The translations under genes and the position numbers were made by a program. A DNA stretch of 64,000 nucleotides from Rhodoferax sp. TS-BS-61-7 (GTDB lineage: Bacteria > Pseudomonadota > Gammaproteobacteria > Burkholderiales > Burkholderiaceae_C), in assembly GCF_002943465.1 (NCBI RefSeq), contig NZ_PTQY01000007.1:62001-126000 (forward strand), written 5' to 3'. Numbering within the stretch: position 1 is the first letter of the stretch; the number at the start of each line of letters is the position of its first letter. Below are positions 27,475-36,301 of this stretch, piece by piece. The notes under the pieces were generated by a model, which worked only from the letters and a program-made list of their open reading frames with translations, searched no databases and had not been told where the DNA came from.

Positions 27475-27585
27475 TCAAACAGGCTGGGCTGGGCTGGGCT
27501 GGGCCTTGGCACGGGCAGCGGCCAGGGCGCGCCGGTAGATCTGGTACACCCGGACGAAGCTGATGCCGTAGTCCTTGGCGACCAA
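27475..27585 (-). pseudogene. Fragment of a phage Mor/C-like helix-turn-helix activator
   Basis: A 36-codon minus-strand frame encodes VAKDYGISFVRVYQIYRRAL, which resembles the C-terminal helix-turn-helix of Mor/C-type phage activators. The rest of the protein is missing and its upstream side is overlain by a plus-strand ORF. It agrees with the neighbouring Com gene in suggesting a Mu-like origin. Short length makes chance similarity possible. Confidence 0.3.
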
Positions 27586-27794
27586 TGAGCATTTTCCTTG
27601 CCATCGTCCTGCTGCTGATCGGGGCTGCACTTGCAATCGCCGCCCTGGCTGCAACGCCCTTCCACGGTGGGCGGCGTCAAAAGCGCGCGAACCTGATTTT
27701 TCCAGGCATTGCGTTGGTGTTGATTGCCATCGGCTGGCTGCTGTGGGATGGCTACGGGGGCGTGCTGTACCTGGTGGGAATAGCCAGCCATTAA
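27585..27794 (+). CDS. Small two-helix membrane protein
   Basis: A 69-residue protein with two hydrophobic segments (about residues 3-24 and 38-65) separated by a basic loop GGRRQKRAN. The ATG at 27585 is the natural start. It lies between the Mor-like fragment and the com-like gene, so a phage origin (for example a lysis-region or superinfection protein) is possible. I do not recognise a family. Confidence 0.5.
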   Translation: MSIFLAIVLLLIGAALAIAALAATPFHGGRRQKRANLIFPGIALVLIAIGWLLWDGYGGVLYLVGIASH

Positions 27795-27919
27795 AGAAGA
27801 CAGGGCGAAGGCCTGAGGTGCGCTAACACCTTAGGCCCCCGCCTCCGCCGTGAACGAGCACGGCATCGACCAATGACCCTGTCACCTGTACAGGCCGGGC
27901 CATTATCAGAGATGCCGAC

Positions 27920-28135
27920 ATGGAAACAGTTAGATGCGGGCAGTGCCAGAGAAAGCTGGCCGAAGCCCAATACACCAGGTTAGAAATCAAGTGCCCCAAG
28001 TGCGGCACCTTGAACGTTTTGAGAGCCCGCGCCGCTGATCGCAGCAGCCCGAGCCCCACACCAGAACGCCCCCGAGCGTCATCAAAAAGAGCGCCGACTG
28101 ATGACGACAAAAAGGGGCGCAAAAACGCTCATTAA
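27920..28135 (+). CDS. Com-like zinc-finger protein (Mu-type phage)
   Basis: A 71-residue protein with a zinc-finger of Com type: Cys6, Cys9 (CGQC) and Cys25, Cys28 (CPKC). A basic, low-complexity tail follows. In phage Mu, Com binds mom mRNA and activates translation of the DNA-modification gene that overlaps it. Here the frame overlaps the following DNA-methylase gene by 35 bases, the same arrangement. The tail beyond residue 40 differs from Mu Com. It is probably intact but its target gene is broken. Confidence 0.8.
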   Translation: METVRCGQCQRKLAEAQYTRLEIKCPKCGTLNVLRARAADRSSPSPTPERPRASSKRAPTDDDKKGRKNAH

Positions 28136-28930
28136 AAAGACAGACGAACTGGGCCTGGTGCAAGCCGCGCCGATGGTGCGGTGGGTGGGCGGCAAGCGCC
28201 GCCTTGCGCCCCACATCCTGCCGCTGTTCCCCGACCACAGCTGCTACGTGGAGCCCTTTGCCGGGGCCGCTGCGCTGTTCTTCCTGAAAGAGCCCGTGAA
28301 GGTTGAGGTACTTAACGATGTGAACGGTGACCTGGTCACCCTTTACCGCGTGGTGCAGCACCACCTGGATGAGTTCGTAAAGCACTTTAAATGGGCACTG
28401 GCCAGCCGCGAGATCTACAAGTGGCTGCAGATCACGCCTGTGGAGACGCTGACCGATATCCAACGCGCGGCGCGCTTCTTTTACCTGCAGTCGCTGGGCT
28501 TCGGTGGCAAGGTGGAAGGCAGAACCTTCGGCACTGCCACCACGTCCAAGGCCGCGCTCAACTTGTTGCGCTTGGAGGAGCAGCTCAGCGCCGTCCACCT
28601 CCGGCTGCACCAGGTGTTTATTGAGCGCCTGGAGTGGTCAGCCTGCCTGCAGCGCTACGACCGCCCGCACAGCCTGTTCTACATGGCCCCCCCTACTGGA
28701 GCACTACAGGCTACTGCGTGGACTTCGACCTGGAGCAATACGACCAGATGGCCGAGCTGATGGGCCGCATGAAGGGCAAGGCGGTGGTCAGCGTGAACGA
28801 CATCCCAGAGATGCGGGCAGCCTTCAAGGGCCACCACATCAAGCGGGTCAGCATCCGCTACTCGGTCGGCGCATCGGTCAGCGGCCGCGAGCCCAAGGGC
28901 GAGCTGATCATCGGCAACTTCAAGCCTTGA
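28101..28930 (+). pseudogene. Frameshifted D12-class (Dam-type) DNA adenine methyltransferase
   Basis: The first frame gives VRWVGGKRRLAPHILPLF (SAM-binding motif), FVEPFAGAAALFF and the target-recognition region. It then loses the family sequence at 28686-28693, and the +2 frame continues with PPYWSTTGYCVDFDLEQYDQ through GELIIGNFKP to 28930. The break is exactly in the catalytic DPPY motif (TACATGG followed by seven C and TAC). Restoring one A before the C-run would recreate DPPYW, whereas adding one C would give APPYW without the catalytic Asp. Either a recent inactivating deletion or a sequencing error explains it. It partners the com-like gene. Confidence 0.85.
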
Positions 28931-29663
28931 TATACCAGTCGTCGCACATGGACACGTCCTGCAGTTTTCGGCTGTACCCCTTGGAGGCGAGTAGTTCGAA
29001 AATTTCCTGCCTCACAGGCATGTGATTGTGCTCACAGGTGATGACTTTGAACTGGTGCTTGTTGAAATCGAAAGCCTTGAGAATTTCGAACTCACTGCCT
29101 TCGGTATCAATGGACAGGTAGTCGATGACCTGGGGGGCTTGGTACTTTTCCAACAGGTCATTCAATGAGATCGTTTCGACCTCATACAGAGTGCTTTTTC
29201 TGCGTGCTTTTTCATGGCCATCGGCCACATCGCTGTACATAGCTAGCGTGGATATGTTGGAGGCATCCACTTGATTGAAAGTCAGCTTTTCCCCCGTCGC
29301 ACGCCACACACAATTCGTCTCAATATGACAGCTTCGGTTCTTCACCAGGTCGCCGTGCCAAACACGGGCTGGCTCTGCCAGAATTCCTCGCCAGCCGAAG
29401 GACTTCTCTAGCAAGTAAGAATTGCTCAGTTCAATCCCATTGGTGGCTCCAAATTCGACAAAGAAGCCGTCGCGTTTGAAGCCCAGTTCTGCCAGCACAA
29501 AAAGGTCTTGGTGATACTGCGACTTTGACAGCCCATTGAACTCAAGAAGGCGTTTGAACTCCTCTTGATATGAGTGGCTCACCAGCGCCTTGTCATGCCT
29601 CTGAAGGAATCGCTTGAAACGCTTGTTGAGGCTGTGACCTAGCTTGTCGAGAAACTTTGACAT
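28920..29663 (-). CDS. FkbM-family SAM-dependent methyltransferase
   Basis: A 247-residue protein. FkbM features are SQYHQDLFVLAELGFKRDGF, the SAM motif FVEFGATNG and the late IDYLSIDTEGSEFEILKAF. Such enzymes methylate sugars or other small molecules, often for surface polysaccharides. Base composition is visibly more AT-rich than the neighbouring genes (frequent AAA, GAA, TTT codons), suggesting transfer. Its stop overlaps the end of the broken methylase gene by 11 bases. It has no operon partners. Confidence 0.88.
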   Translation of the reverse strand: MSKFLDKLGHSLNKRFKRFLQRHDKALVSHSYQEEFKRLLEFNGLSKSQYHQDLFVLAELGFKRDGFFVEFGATNGIELSNSYLLEKSFGWRGILAEPARVWHGDLVKNRSCHIETNCVWRATGEKLTFNQVDASNISTLAMYSDVADGHEKARRKSTLYEVETISLNDLLEKYQAPQVIDYLSIDTEGSEFEILKAFDFNKHQFKVITCEHNHMPVRQEIFELLASKGYSRKLQDVSMCDDWYIKA

Positions 29664-30041
29664 TTGGACTGGGTAAGAGTGGATCGGAGGTGCTGCTGGA
29701 TTCTAGTGACATCAAACCCACTCTGGCCCCTGGGCTAGGTTTGGCAGCTAAAATAGATTGGAGATGCTGTAAGGCCCGGGAATCGCGGGCCGCACCCAGT
29801 GCATCAACCCAGCGAAGTTCGTGGCTCCTTGAGAATTCTGAGAGGCCGGTTTTGGAGGTGGCCAGCTCGATCCGGGCACAATCAGGGCCTGTTATGGGGC
29901 CTTCCAGCCGCCTTTTAGGATGTGTGACCAGGCTGTGGATAACCCAAAATCACCCCGTTTTCACCCTTGCTCCAGTATCGTGGCCTTCATGCTCCACGAT
30001 CGCGGCCTTTTACAATTGTGGCCACATCGTGTGGCGCAACC
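29664..30041. other. Intergenic stretch between FkbM gene and tRNA cluster
   Basis: No gene is recognisable. The plus-strand frame crossing it has no protein-like motifs and runs into the tRNA. It holds a small inverted repeat (ATCGTGG at 29977 and CCACGAT near 29995) and presumably the minus-strand promoter of the FkbM gene. Confidence 0.4.
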
Positions 30042-30076
30042 AAAAAAAGCCGCTGCATATGTATGCAGCGGCTTTT
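30042..30076 (-). terminator. Terminator of the tRNA operon
   Basis: On the minus strand, AAAAAGCCGCTGCATA pairs with TATGCAGCGGC and is followed by a run of seven T. It lies directly after the last tRNA-Asp. Confidence 0.9.
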
Positions 30077-30081
30077 TGAAT

Positions 30082-30158
30082 TGGCGGAGTGGACGGGACT
30101 CGAACCCGCGACCCCCGGCGTGACAGGCCGGTATTCTAACCAACTGAACTACCACTCC
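30082..30158 (-). tRNA. tRNA-Asp (GTC), second copy
   Basis: A 77-base cloverleaf including encoded CCA. Acceptor GGAGTGG pairs with CCACTCC, the anticodon loop reads CTGTCAC with GTC, and the T-loop is GGTTCGAGTCC. Identical to the copy at 30400-30476. Confidence 0.97.
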
Positions 30159-30261
30159 TGGTAGCGGTAACCGTTTGCTCGTTGTCTTTCAACTTTCGAG
30201 CCAAGTCGCTTTCTTGCGAAAGCTGTTACCAACTTGTTGCCGTTCACCTTGCGGTAAAACT

Positions 30262-30337
30262 TGGCGACCCTACGGGGATTCGAACCCCGGTACTCACCGT
30301 GAAAGGGTGATGTCCTAGGCCTCTAGACGATAGGGTC
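30262..30337 (-). tRNA. tRNA-Glu (TTC), second copy
   Basis: A 76-base cloverleaf with encoded CCA. Anticodon loop CTTTCAC gives TTC, and acceptor GACCCTA pairs with TAGGGTC. Identical to the copy at 30580-30655. It is separated from tRNA-Asp by a spacer also duplicated with few changes. Confidence 0.97.
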
Positions 30338-30362
30338 AAAACCTGAGACGCATTTTCTTCAA

Positions 30363-30394
30363 CAAAAAAGCCGTTGAATCGTCAACGGCTTTTT
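30363..30394 (-). terminator. Terminator between the two Glu-Asp units
   Basis: On the minus strand, GCCGTTGA pairs with TCAACGGC and is followed by TTTTTTGTT. The stem sequence differs from the terminator after the other unit although the flanks match, so the two terminators diverged or were exchanged after duplication. Confidence 0.85.
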
Positions 30395-30399
30395 GAATT

Positions 30400-30476
30400 T
30401 GGCGGAGTGGACGGGACTCGAACCCGCGACCCCCGGCGTGACAGGCCGGTATTCTAACCAACTGAACTACCACTCC
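30400..30476 (-). tRNA. tRNA-Asp (GTC), first copy
   Basis: A 77-base cloverleaf with encoded CCA and GTC anticodon. It is part of the upstream copy of the 318-base Glu-Asp tandem unit. Confidence 0.97.
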
Positions 30477-30579
30477 TGGTAGCGGTAACCGTTTGCTCGT
30501 TGTCTTTCAACTTTCAAGCCAAGTCGCTTTCTTGCGAAAGCTGTTACCAACTTGTTGCCGTTTACCTTGCGGTAAAACT

Positions 30580-30655
30580 TGGCGACCCTACGGGGATTCG
30601 AACCCCGGTACTCACCGTGAAAGGGTGATGTCCTAGGCCTCTAGACGATAGGGTC
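30580..30655 (-). tRNA. tRNA-Glu (TTC), first copy
   Basis: A 76-base cloverleaf with encoded CCA and TTC anticodon. It follows tRNA-Ala on the minus strand. Confidence 0.97.
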
Positions 30656-30687
30656 AAAACCTTGGAACTTGTCCGTTTCAGAAGAAT

Positions 30688-30763
<76 letters not shown>

Positions 30764-30838
30764 AATTTCCTTGAACACAGCATTGGGTTCAACCAACTTT
30801 GCATTCAACTTCCGAGCCTCAAATTATATACAAGTTTT

Positions 30839-32239
30839 TCAGCCCATGGCAAGTCTGGCGATAACTTTTTCTCTTCCGCTCAATTCCAGCACGGCATCGA
30901 GCGACGGGGTCTGCGCCGTGCCCATGACCAACACACGCACGGGCATGGCCAGTTGCGGCATCTTCAGGCCATTGGCGGCGAGCACTTCCTTGGTGGCGGC
31001 GGCAATGCTGGCCTTGTCCCAGGCGCAGCTTGTCAGCTTGTCTTTCAACATGGCAATGGCAGGCAACACGGCGTCGGTCACATGCTGCGCCTTCTCGGCC
31101 GCATCCACCGCCACATCGCTGTAGAACTTGGCAGCCCAGGTGGCCAAGGCCACGGTGGTGTCGCAGCGGTCTTTAAGCAAACCACAGACCTGTGGCAAGT
31201 GGGAGGCGACCACTTCATCCGACAAGGTAACGCCCTGCTTCACCAGTTGTGCAGCCACCAGCGTAGCCAGACGGGTGTTGTCGGCCTGCTTGATGTAGTG
31301 CGCGTTGACCCACAGCAACTTGGCCGGGTCCCATTGCGCAGGGCTCTTGTTCAGGTGCGTGCCGTCAAACCAGCTCACCAGTTGTTCGCGTGTGAACAGC
31401 TCTTCGTCGCCATGGCTCCAGCCCAGGCGCGCCAGGTAGTTGAGCATGGCCTCGGGCAGGTAGCCGCCCTCTTCGTAGGCCGTGACGCTGACCGCGCCGC
31501 GGCGCTTGGACAGCTTTTGTCCATCGTCACCCAGGATGACCGGGCAGTGACCAAACTGCGGCAGCGTTGCGCCCAGCGCGTGGAAGATGTTGATCTGCCA
31601 AGGCGTGTTGTTGATGTGCTCGTCGCCGCGGAACACATGGCTGATCTGCATGTCCCAGTCGTCCACCACCACGGCAAAGTTGTAGGTGGGGATGCCATCG
31701 GTGCGCACGATGATGAGGTCGTCGATCTCGCGGTTGCTGATGGTGATGGGACCTTTGACGAGGTCATTCCAGGTTACATCGCCATCCGCGGGGTTGCAGA
31801 AGCGCACCACCGGCTTCACGCCTTCGGGCACGGGCGGCAGGGTCTTGCCGGGCGCGGGGCGCCAGGTTCCGTCGTACAGCGCCTTCTCGCCACGTGCCTT
31901 CTTGGCTTCGCGCACGGCGTCCAGCTCTTCGGGGGTGCTGTAGCAGTAGTAGGCCTTGCCCTCAGCAATCAGTTGGTCCACCACCGCCTTGTAGCGGTCC
32001 AGGCGCTGCATTTGGTAGACCGGGCCTTCGTTGTATTCCAGGCCCAGCCACTGCATAGACGCCAGGATCTGGTCGACCGAGTCCTGCGTGGAACGGGCCA
32101 CATCGGTGTCTTCGATGCGCAGCACAAACTCGCCACCAAAGTGGCGGGCGTAGGCCCACGAATACAACGCGGTGCGCGCAGTACCCAGGTGCAGAAAGCC
32201 GGTGGGAGAAGGCGCAATGCGCGTACGAATGTTGCTCAT
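30839..32239 (-). CDS. gltX: Glutamyl-tRNA synthetase
   Basis: A 466-residue class I synthetase charging tRNA-Glu. The HIGH-type motif is in [12 protein letters not shown] (residues 11-21) and the KMSKS-type loop is KLSKRRG. The C-terminal anticodon-binding region is complete. The start at 32239 (ATG) is preferred over an upstream TTG. It begins 3 bases from the metZ stop and ends just before two tRNA-Glu genes. Confidence 0.97.
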   Translation of the reverse strand: MSNIRTRIAPSPTGFLHLGTARTALYSWAYARHFGGEFVLRIEDTDVARSTQDSVDQILASMQWLGLEYNEGPVYQMQRLDRYKAVVDQLIAEGKAYYCYSTPEELDAVREAKKARGEKALYDGTWRPAPGKTLPPVPEGVKPVVRFCNPADGDVTWNDLVKGPITISNREIDDLIIVRTDGIPTYNFAVVVDDWDMQISHVFRGDEHINNTPWQINIFHALGATLPQFGHCPVILGDDGQKLSKRRGAVSVTAYEEGGYLPEAMLNYLARLGWSHGDEELFTREQLVSWFDGTHLNKSPAQWDPAKLLWVNAHYIKQADNTRLATLVAAQLVKQGVTLSDEVVASHLPQVCGLLKDRCDTTVALATWAAKFYSDVAVDAAEKAQHVTDAVLPAIAMLKDKLTSCAWDKASIAAATKEVLAANGLKMPQLAMPVRVLVMGTAQTPSLDAVLELSGREKVIARLAMG

Positions 32240-32241
32240 GT

Positions 32242-33453
32242 TCAAAGGGTGTTCAAACCACGCGCCAAGTCGGCGGTGATGTCATCAAGATGTTCCAGGC
32301 CCACGGCCACGCGGATCAGGCCCTGGCCAATGCCGGCCAGTTGGCGCTGCGCCTCGCTCAAGCGGCCATGCGATGTGCTGGCGGGGTGGGCGGCCAGGGT
32401 TTTGGTATCGCCCAGGTTGGTGCACAGCGAGAGCACTTGCATGCTGTCCAGCACATGGAAGGCGTTTTTGCGTGCGGCGTCCACATCGGGTGCCTTCACT
32501 TCAAACGACAACACCGCGCCACCGAAGCCTGATTGCTGGCGCATGGCCAGTTCGTGCTGGGCATGGCTGGCCAAGCCGGGGTAAAAAACGCGTGCCACCT
32601 GCGGCTGGGCTTCCAACCACTTGGCAACCGCCAGCGTCGCTTCGGACTGCGCCTTGACGCGCAGCGCCAGCGTTTCCATGCCCTTGAGCAGCACCCAGGC
32701 GTTGAAGGGCGCGAGCACCATGCCGGCGGTGCGGATGACGGGCAGGAAGAGTTCATCACGCTGCTTCTGGGTGCAGCAGATGGCACCGGCCATGACACGG
32801 CCCTGGCCATCCAGAAACTTGGTGCCGGAGTGGATGATGAAGTCCGCACCCATGCGCGCAGGGCGCTGCAGCACCGGTGTAGCAAAGCAGTTGTCCACGG
32901 CCAAGAAGGCGCGCGCGTTGTGCGCGATATTGGCCAGCGCCTGGATGTCGCAGACCTCGGTGAGCGGATTGGTGGGTGTTTCGGCAAACAGCAGCTTGGT
33001 GGTCGGGCGCACGGCAGCCTTCCACGCGGCCACATCGGTTTGCGGCACAAAGGTGGTCTCCACGCCGAACTTCGCAAATTCGCGGCTGAACATGGGAATC
33101 ACCGAGCCGAACACCGACTGCGAGCAAATCACATGGTCACCCGCCTTGAGCACAGCCATGCCCAGCAGCAGGATGGCGGACATGCCGGACGACGTGGCGA
33201 TGGCAGCCTCGGTGCCTTCCAGGGCTGCCAGGCGCATTTCCATGCTGCTCACCGTGGGGTTGCCCACGCGCGAGTAGGTGAAGCCCTCTTCTTCCATGGC
33301 AAAGCGCGCGGCGCTGGAGGCGGCGCTGGACTGCACATAGCCGCTAGTGAGGTACAGGGCTTCGGAGTTTTCGCCGTACTGGCTGCGCTCCAGAGCCGTG
33401 CGCACGGCCAGGGTGTCCAGGTGCAGGCCGTCGGGTAACTGTTGTGCTGCCAT
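32242..33453 (-). CDS. metZ: O-succinylhomoserine sulfhydrylase
   Basis: A 403-residue PLP enzyme of the Cys/Met metabolism family that makes homocysteine from O-succinylhomoserine and sulfide. The PLP lysine is Lys212 in HSGTKFLDG. The active-site [13 protein letters not shown] and SSGMSAILL segments are present. The downstream half ([24 protein letters not shown], residues near 335) matches MetZ. It lies 3 bases after purF and is coupled to gltX, a gene order usual in Comamonadaceae. Confidence 0.93.
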   Translation of the reverse strand: MAAQQLPDGLHLDTLAVRTALERSQYGENSEALYLTSGYVQSSAASSAARFAMEEEGFTYSRVGNPTVSSMEMRLAALEGTEAAIATSSGMSAILLLGMAVLKAGDHVICSQSVFGSVIPMFSREFAKFGVETTFVPQTDVAAWKAAVRPTTKLLFAETPTNPLTEVCDIQALANIAHNARAFLAVDNCFATPVLQRPARMGADFIIHSGTKFLDGQGRVMAGAICCTQKQRDELFLPVIRTAGMVLAPFNAWVLLKGMETLALRVKAQSEATLAVAKWLEAQPQVARVFYPGLASHAQHELAMRQQSGFGGAVLSFEVKAPDVDAARKNAFHVLDSMQVLSLCTNLGDTKTLAAHPASTSHGRLSEAQRQLAGIGQGLIRVAVGLEHLDDITADLARGLNTL

Positions 33454-33456
33454 GGC

Positions 33457-34959
33457 TCAGTCCGCGTGGTTGGGCAGGGCCAGGCGCGAGGTGTCTTCCT
33501 GGCTCTCTTCACCGCCCACCCGTTTTTCGTTCAGGCGTTCGATGTCATCGGACGAGATATCGCCGGTGACGTACACACCGTCAAAACAAGAGGCGTCAAA
33601 GCCGGCCAGCTTGGTGCTCAGCGAGCCGATGGCCTTTTTCATGCCGTCCACGTCCTGGTAAATCAGGGCGTCGCAGCCAATGATTTCGCGAATTTGCTCC
33701 ACGGTGCGGTTGTGCGCCACCAGCTCGTTGCTGGTGGGCATATCGATGCCGTAGACATTGGGAAAACGTACAGGCGGCGCGGCGCTGGCCAGGTAGACCT
33801 TGCGGGCCCCGGCGTCACGTGCCATCTGCACAATTTCCTTGCTGGTGGTACCACGCACGATGGAGTCGTCCACCAGCAGCACGTTGCGGCCCTTGAATTC
33901 GCTGGCAATCACGTTGAGCTTTTGGCGCACCGATTTTTTGCGCACGCCCTGGCCGGGCATGATGAAGGTGCGGCCCACATAGCGGTTCTTCACAAACCCT
34001 TCGCGGTACGGCAGGCCCAGCAATTGGGCTAACTGCGCAGCACTGGGGCGGCTGGATTCGGGGATGGGGATGACCACGTCAATCTCGTTGGGCGGCACGG
34101 TGGAGATCACACGCTTGGCCAAGGTCTCGCCCAGGTTCAAACGGGCCTGGTAGACCGAGATGCCGTCCATGACCGAGTCCGGGCGGGCCAGGTAGACAAA
34201 CTCAAAAATACAGGGCGAGAGCTGGGGCGCTTCGGCGCACTGCTGGGCGTGCACATTGCCTTGCAGGTCAACAAACACGGCCTCGCCGGGGTCCACATTG
34301 CGGTCGAACTGGAAACTGCTGCCTTCCAGGGTCACCGACTCGCTGGCCAGCATCACATTGCCGTCGCCGTTTTTACCCATGCACAGGGGGCGGATGCCAA
34401 AGGGGTCACGGAAGGCCAACACGCCGTGGCCGGCGATGAGCGCAATCACCGCATAAGAACCCTTGACGCGTTTGTGCACATTGCGCACCGCGGCAAAGAT
34501 GTCCATAGGCTGCAACGGCAGGCCGCGCGTGGTTTTTTCGATCTCGTGCGCCAGCACGTTGAGCAGCACTTCAGAGTCGCTCTCGGTGTTGATGTGGCGG
34601 TGGTCGGTGTTGAAGAGCTCTGCCTTCAGGGCGTGGGCGTTGGTCAGGTTGCCGTTGTGCACCAGCACGATGCCAAAGGGTGCATTCACGTAAAAGGGCT
34701 GGGCCTCTTCTTCGCTGAAGGCGTTGCCCGCGGTGGGGTAGCGCACCTGGCCCAGGCCGCAGTTGCCCAGCAAACTGCGCATATTGCGGGTGCGGAACAC
34801 GTCCTTCACCATGCCCTTGGCCTTGTGCATGAAGAACTTGCGTTCTTGCTGGGTCACGATGCCGGCGGCGTCCTGGCCGCGGTGCTGCAAAAGCAGCAAA
34901 GCGTCATAAATCAGCTGGTTTACAGGTGCATTGCTAACAACGCCAACGATTCCACACAT
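33457..34959 (-). CDS. purF: Amidophosphoribosyltransferase
   Basis: A 500-residue enzyme for the first step of purine synthesis (PRPP plus glutamine). Cys2 (MCGIVGV) is the N-terminal glutaminase nucleophile after removal of Met. The glutaminase domain is followed by a phosphoribosyltransferase domain with the PRPP loop VLLVDDSIVRGTTS. The C-terminus is a variable acidic tail. Its start is 13 bases from the cvpA stop. Confidence 0.97.
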   Translation of the reverse strand: MCGIVGVVSNAPVNQLIYDALLLLQHRGQDAAGIVTQQERKFFMHKAKGMVKDVFRTRNMRSLLGNCGLGQVRYPTAGNAFSEEEAQPFYVNAPFGIVLVHNGNLTNAHALKAELFNTDHRHINTESDSEVLLNVLAHEIEKTTRGLPLQPMDIFAAVRNVHKRVKGSYAVIALIAGHGVLAFRDPFGIRPLCMGKNGDGNVMLASESVTLEGSSFQFDRNVDPGEAVFVDLQGNVHAQQCAEAPQLSPCIFEFVYLARPDSVMDGISVYQARLNLGETLAKRVISTVPPNEIDVVIPIPESSRPSAAQLAQLLGLPYREGFVKNRYVGRTFIMPGQGVRKKSVRQKLNVIASEFKGRNVLLVDDSIVRGTTSKEIVQMARDAGARKVYLASAAPPVRFPNVYGIDMPTSNELVAHNRTVEQIREIIGCDALIYQDVDGMKKAIGSLSTKLAGFDASCFDGVYVTGDISSDDIERLNEKRVGGEESQEDTSRLALPNHAD

Positions 34960-34971
34960 AGGGGTTCACTC

Positions 34972-35457
34972 TCAAGGTAAATACTTGCCAAATTCTTCGG
35001 GCAGCAGGGGCTTGAGCCCTGCCAGCACGGTGCTGGTGATGCGCGGGCCGGTGGCCTCTTGCCACCAGGCGGCGGTGTGCAGGGGCGTCATGCCCACCAC
35101 CACGGTCACCACCAGCAGCAGCAGCACACCCCGCACCAGGCCAAACGCAGCCCCCAGCAGGCGGTCTGCCGGGCGCAGACCCACCGCAGCCACCAACTTT
35201 TTGATCAGAAACGCCACTAGCCCGCCAGCAAATATGGCCGCCACAAACACCAGCACAAAACCTGCGGCATAACGCACAGGTTCGGCGGCATTGCCCATCG
35301 GGAGCCACTGCGCGGCATCGGGCGCAAACCACTGCGCCAACACAAAGGCCACGGCCCAGCTCAGCACCGACAACACTTCAAACACCAGCCCCCGCCATGC
35401 ACCAATCACCAGGGACAGCAGCAAAACCGCCAGAAAAATCCAATCAAGGATGGGCAT
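34972..35457 (-). CDS. cvpA: CvpA family membrane protein
   Basis: A 161-residue inner-membrane protein with four hydrophobic helices; DWIFLAVLLLSLVIGAWRGL at the N-terminus is the family signature. In Escherichia coli the homologue lies before purF and affects colicin V production and envelope stress. The same neighbour is conserved here, with the SPOR-domain gene 13 bases upstream. Confidence 0.92.
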   Translation of the reverse strand: MPILDWIFLAVLLLSLVIGAWRGLVFEVLSVLSWAVAFVLAQWFAPDAAQWLPMGNAAEPVRYAAGFVLVFVAAIFAGGLVAFLIKKLVAAVGLRPADRLLGAAFGLVRGVLLLLVVTVVVGMTPLHTAAWWQEATGPRITSTVLAGLKPLLPEEFGKYLP

Positions 35458-35470
35458 ATGGGGACGCGGC

Positions 35471-36286
35471 CTAGAGTTCCAAGATGGCCGCGGGCAGGCT
35501 CAGCTTCTTGATCTTGTCGGCGGCCTTTTGCGCCTCGGCCTTGTTGGCAAAGGGGCCAATGCGCACGCGGGTGCGTTGTGCGTCCTTGGCGCCTACCACT
35601 TGGGTATAGGTCTTGAAGCCCAGGGACTCCACCTTCTGGCGCGCTTCACGCAGCTTGGCGGCTTCTACATAGGCGCCCACCTGGACCACATAACGGCCCT
35701 CGGCCGCATCGGGCTTTTTCTCGGCCGGCTTGTCTGCAGCGGGTTTGCCGTCCAGCAGGGCCTGGGCCTTGGCGGCCTCGGTGGGCTTGGCGGCAGGTTT
35801 CTCTGCAGCCGCCACCGGTTTGGGCTCGGGTTTGGCTTCAGCCTTGACCGCGGGTTTGGGCTCTGCCTTGGGCGCAGGTTTGGCCTCGGTGATGATGGTT
35901 TCGGGCTTGGCCTCGGCCTTGGGGGCGGGCTTCGCGTCTGGCTTGGGTTCGGGTTTGGTGGGTGCAGAGGCCACGGGCGCGGGTGTACCGCCGCCAATGG
36001 CACCACCGCTCACCTGGGAGGGCGCAGCGTTGTTGGTGGCCACTTGCGGCGTGCCCAGCGGGGCGACCTTGGCCTTGTCCGGAATCTCGATGGGAATATC
36101 GACCGCAATCGGCCGGGGCTGGCTGTCAAACAGCAGCGGGAAACCGATCACCCCCACCAACACCAGCACGGCCGCGCCAATCAGGCGGTGCCGCGCGCGT
36201 TTGCGCATGACTTCCACGCTCTCAGAAGCACTGGATGGTGGGGTGGGCTGCTCGTCGCCACCTTTGCGAAACTTGAAAAAGGCCAT
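35471..36286 (-). CDS. SPOR-domain membrane protein (DedD-like)
   Basis: A 271-residue bitopic protein with a short cytoplasmic N-terminus and one membrane helix (about residues 35-52). A long Lys/Pro/Glu/Ala-rich periplasmic linker follows (about 95-195, repeated KPEPK/APKAE units), and a C-terminal SPOR domain (about 195-271) starts at GRYVVQVGAY. SPOR domains bind denuded peptidoglycan at the septum, so a cell-division role is likely. Its place between folC and cvpA is the same as that of dedD in Escherichia coli. Confidence 0.9.
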   Translation of the reverse strand: MAFFKFRKGGDEQPTPPSSASESVEVMRKRARHRLIGAAVLVLVGVIGFPLLFDSQPRPIAVDIPIEIPDKAKVAPLGTPQVATNNAAPSQVSGGAIGGGTPAPVASAPTKPEPKPDAKPAPKAEAKPETIITEAKPAPKAEPKPAVKAEAKPEPKPVAAAEKPAAKPTEAAKAQALLDGKPAADKPAEKKPDAAEGRYVVQVGAYVEAAKLREARQKVESLGFKTYTQVVGAKDAQRTRVRIGPFANKAEAQKAADKIKKLSLPAAILEL

Positions 36287-36301
36287 GGATGGGGTGACGG
36301 T

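Noticed and set aside
27482-27505. GGGCT short tandem repeat as a functional array
   Set aside because: Only about four units of five bases and no associated genes; probably a slippage tract.
28680-28700. C7 run as a phase-variation switch of the methylase
   Set aside because: Adding or removing C can restore the frame but not the catalytic Asp codon, so simple slippage would not give an active enzyme.
29657-30079. 140-residue plus-strand frame before the tRNA cluster
   Set aside because: Runs through the terminator of the tRNA operon and has no protein-like features.
30082-30655. Tandem tRNA units considered as CRISPR-like or phage attachment repeats
   Set aside because: The repeats are complete tRNA genes with spacers and terminators; no short direct repeats with unique spacers and no integrase nearby.
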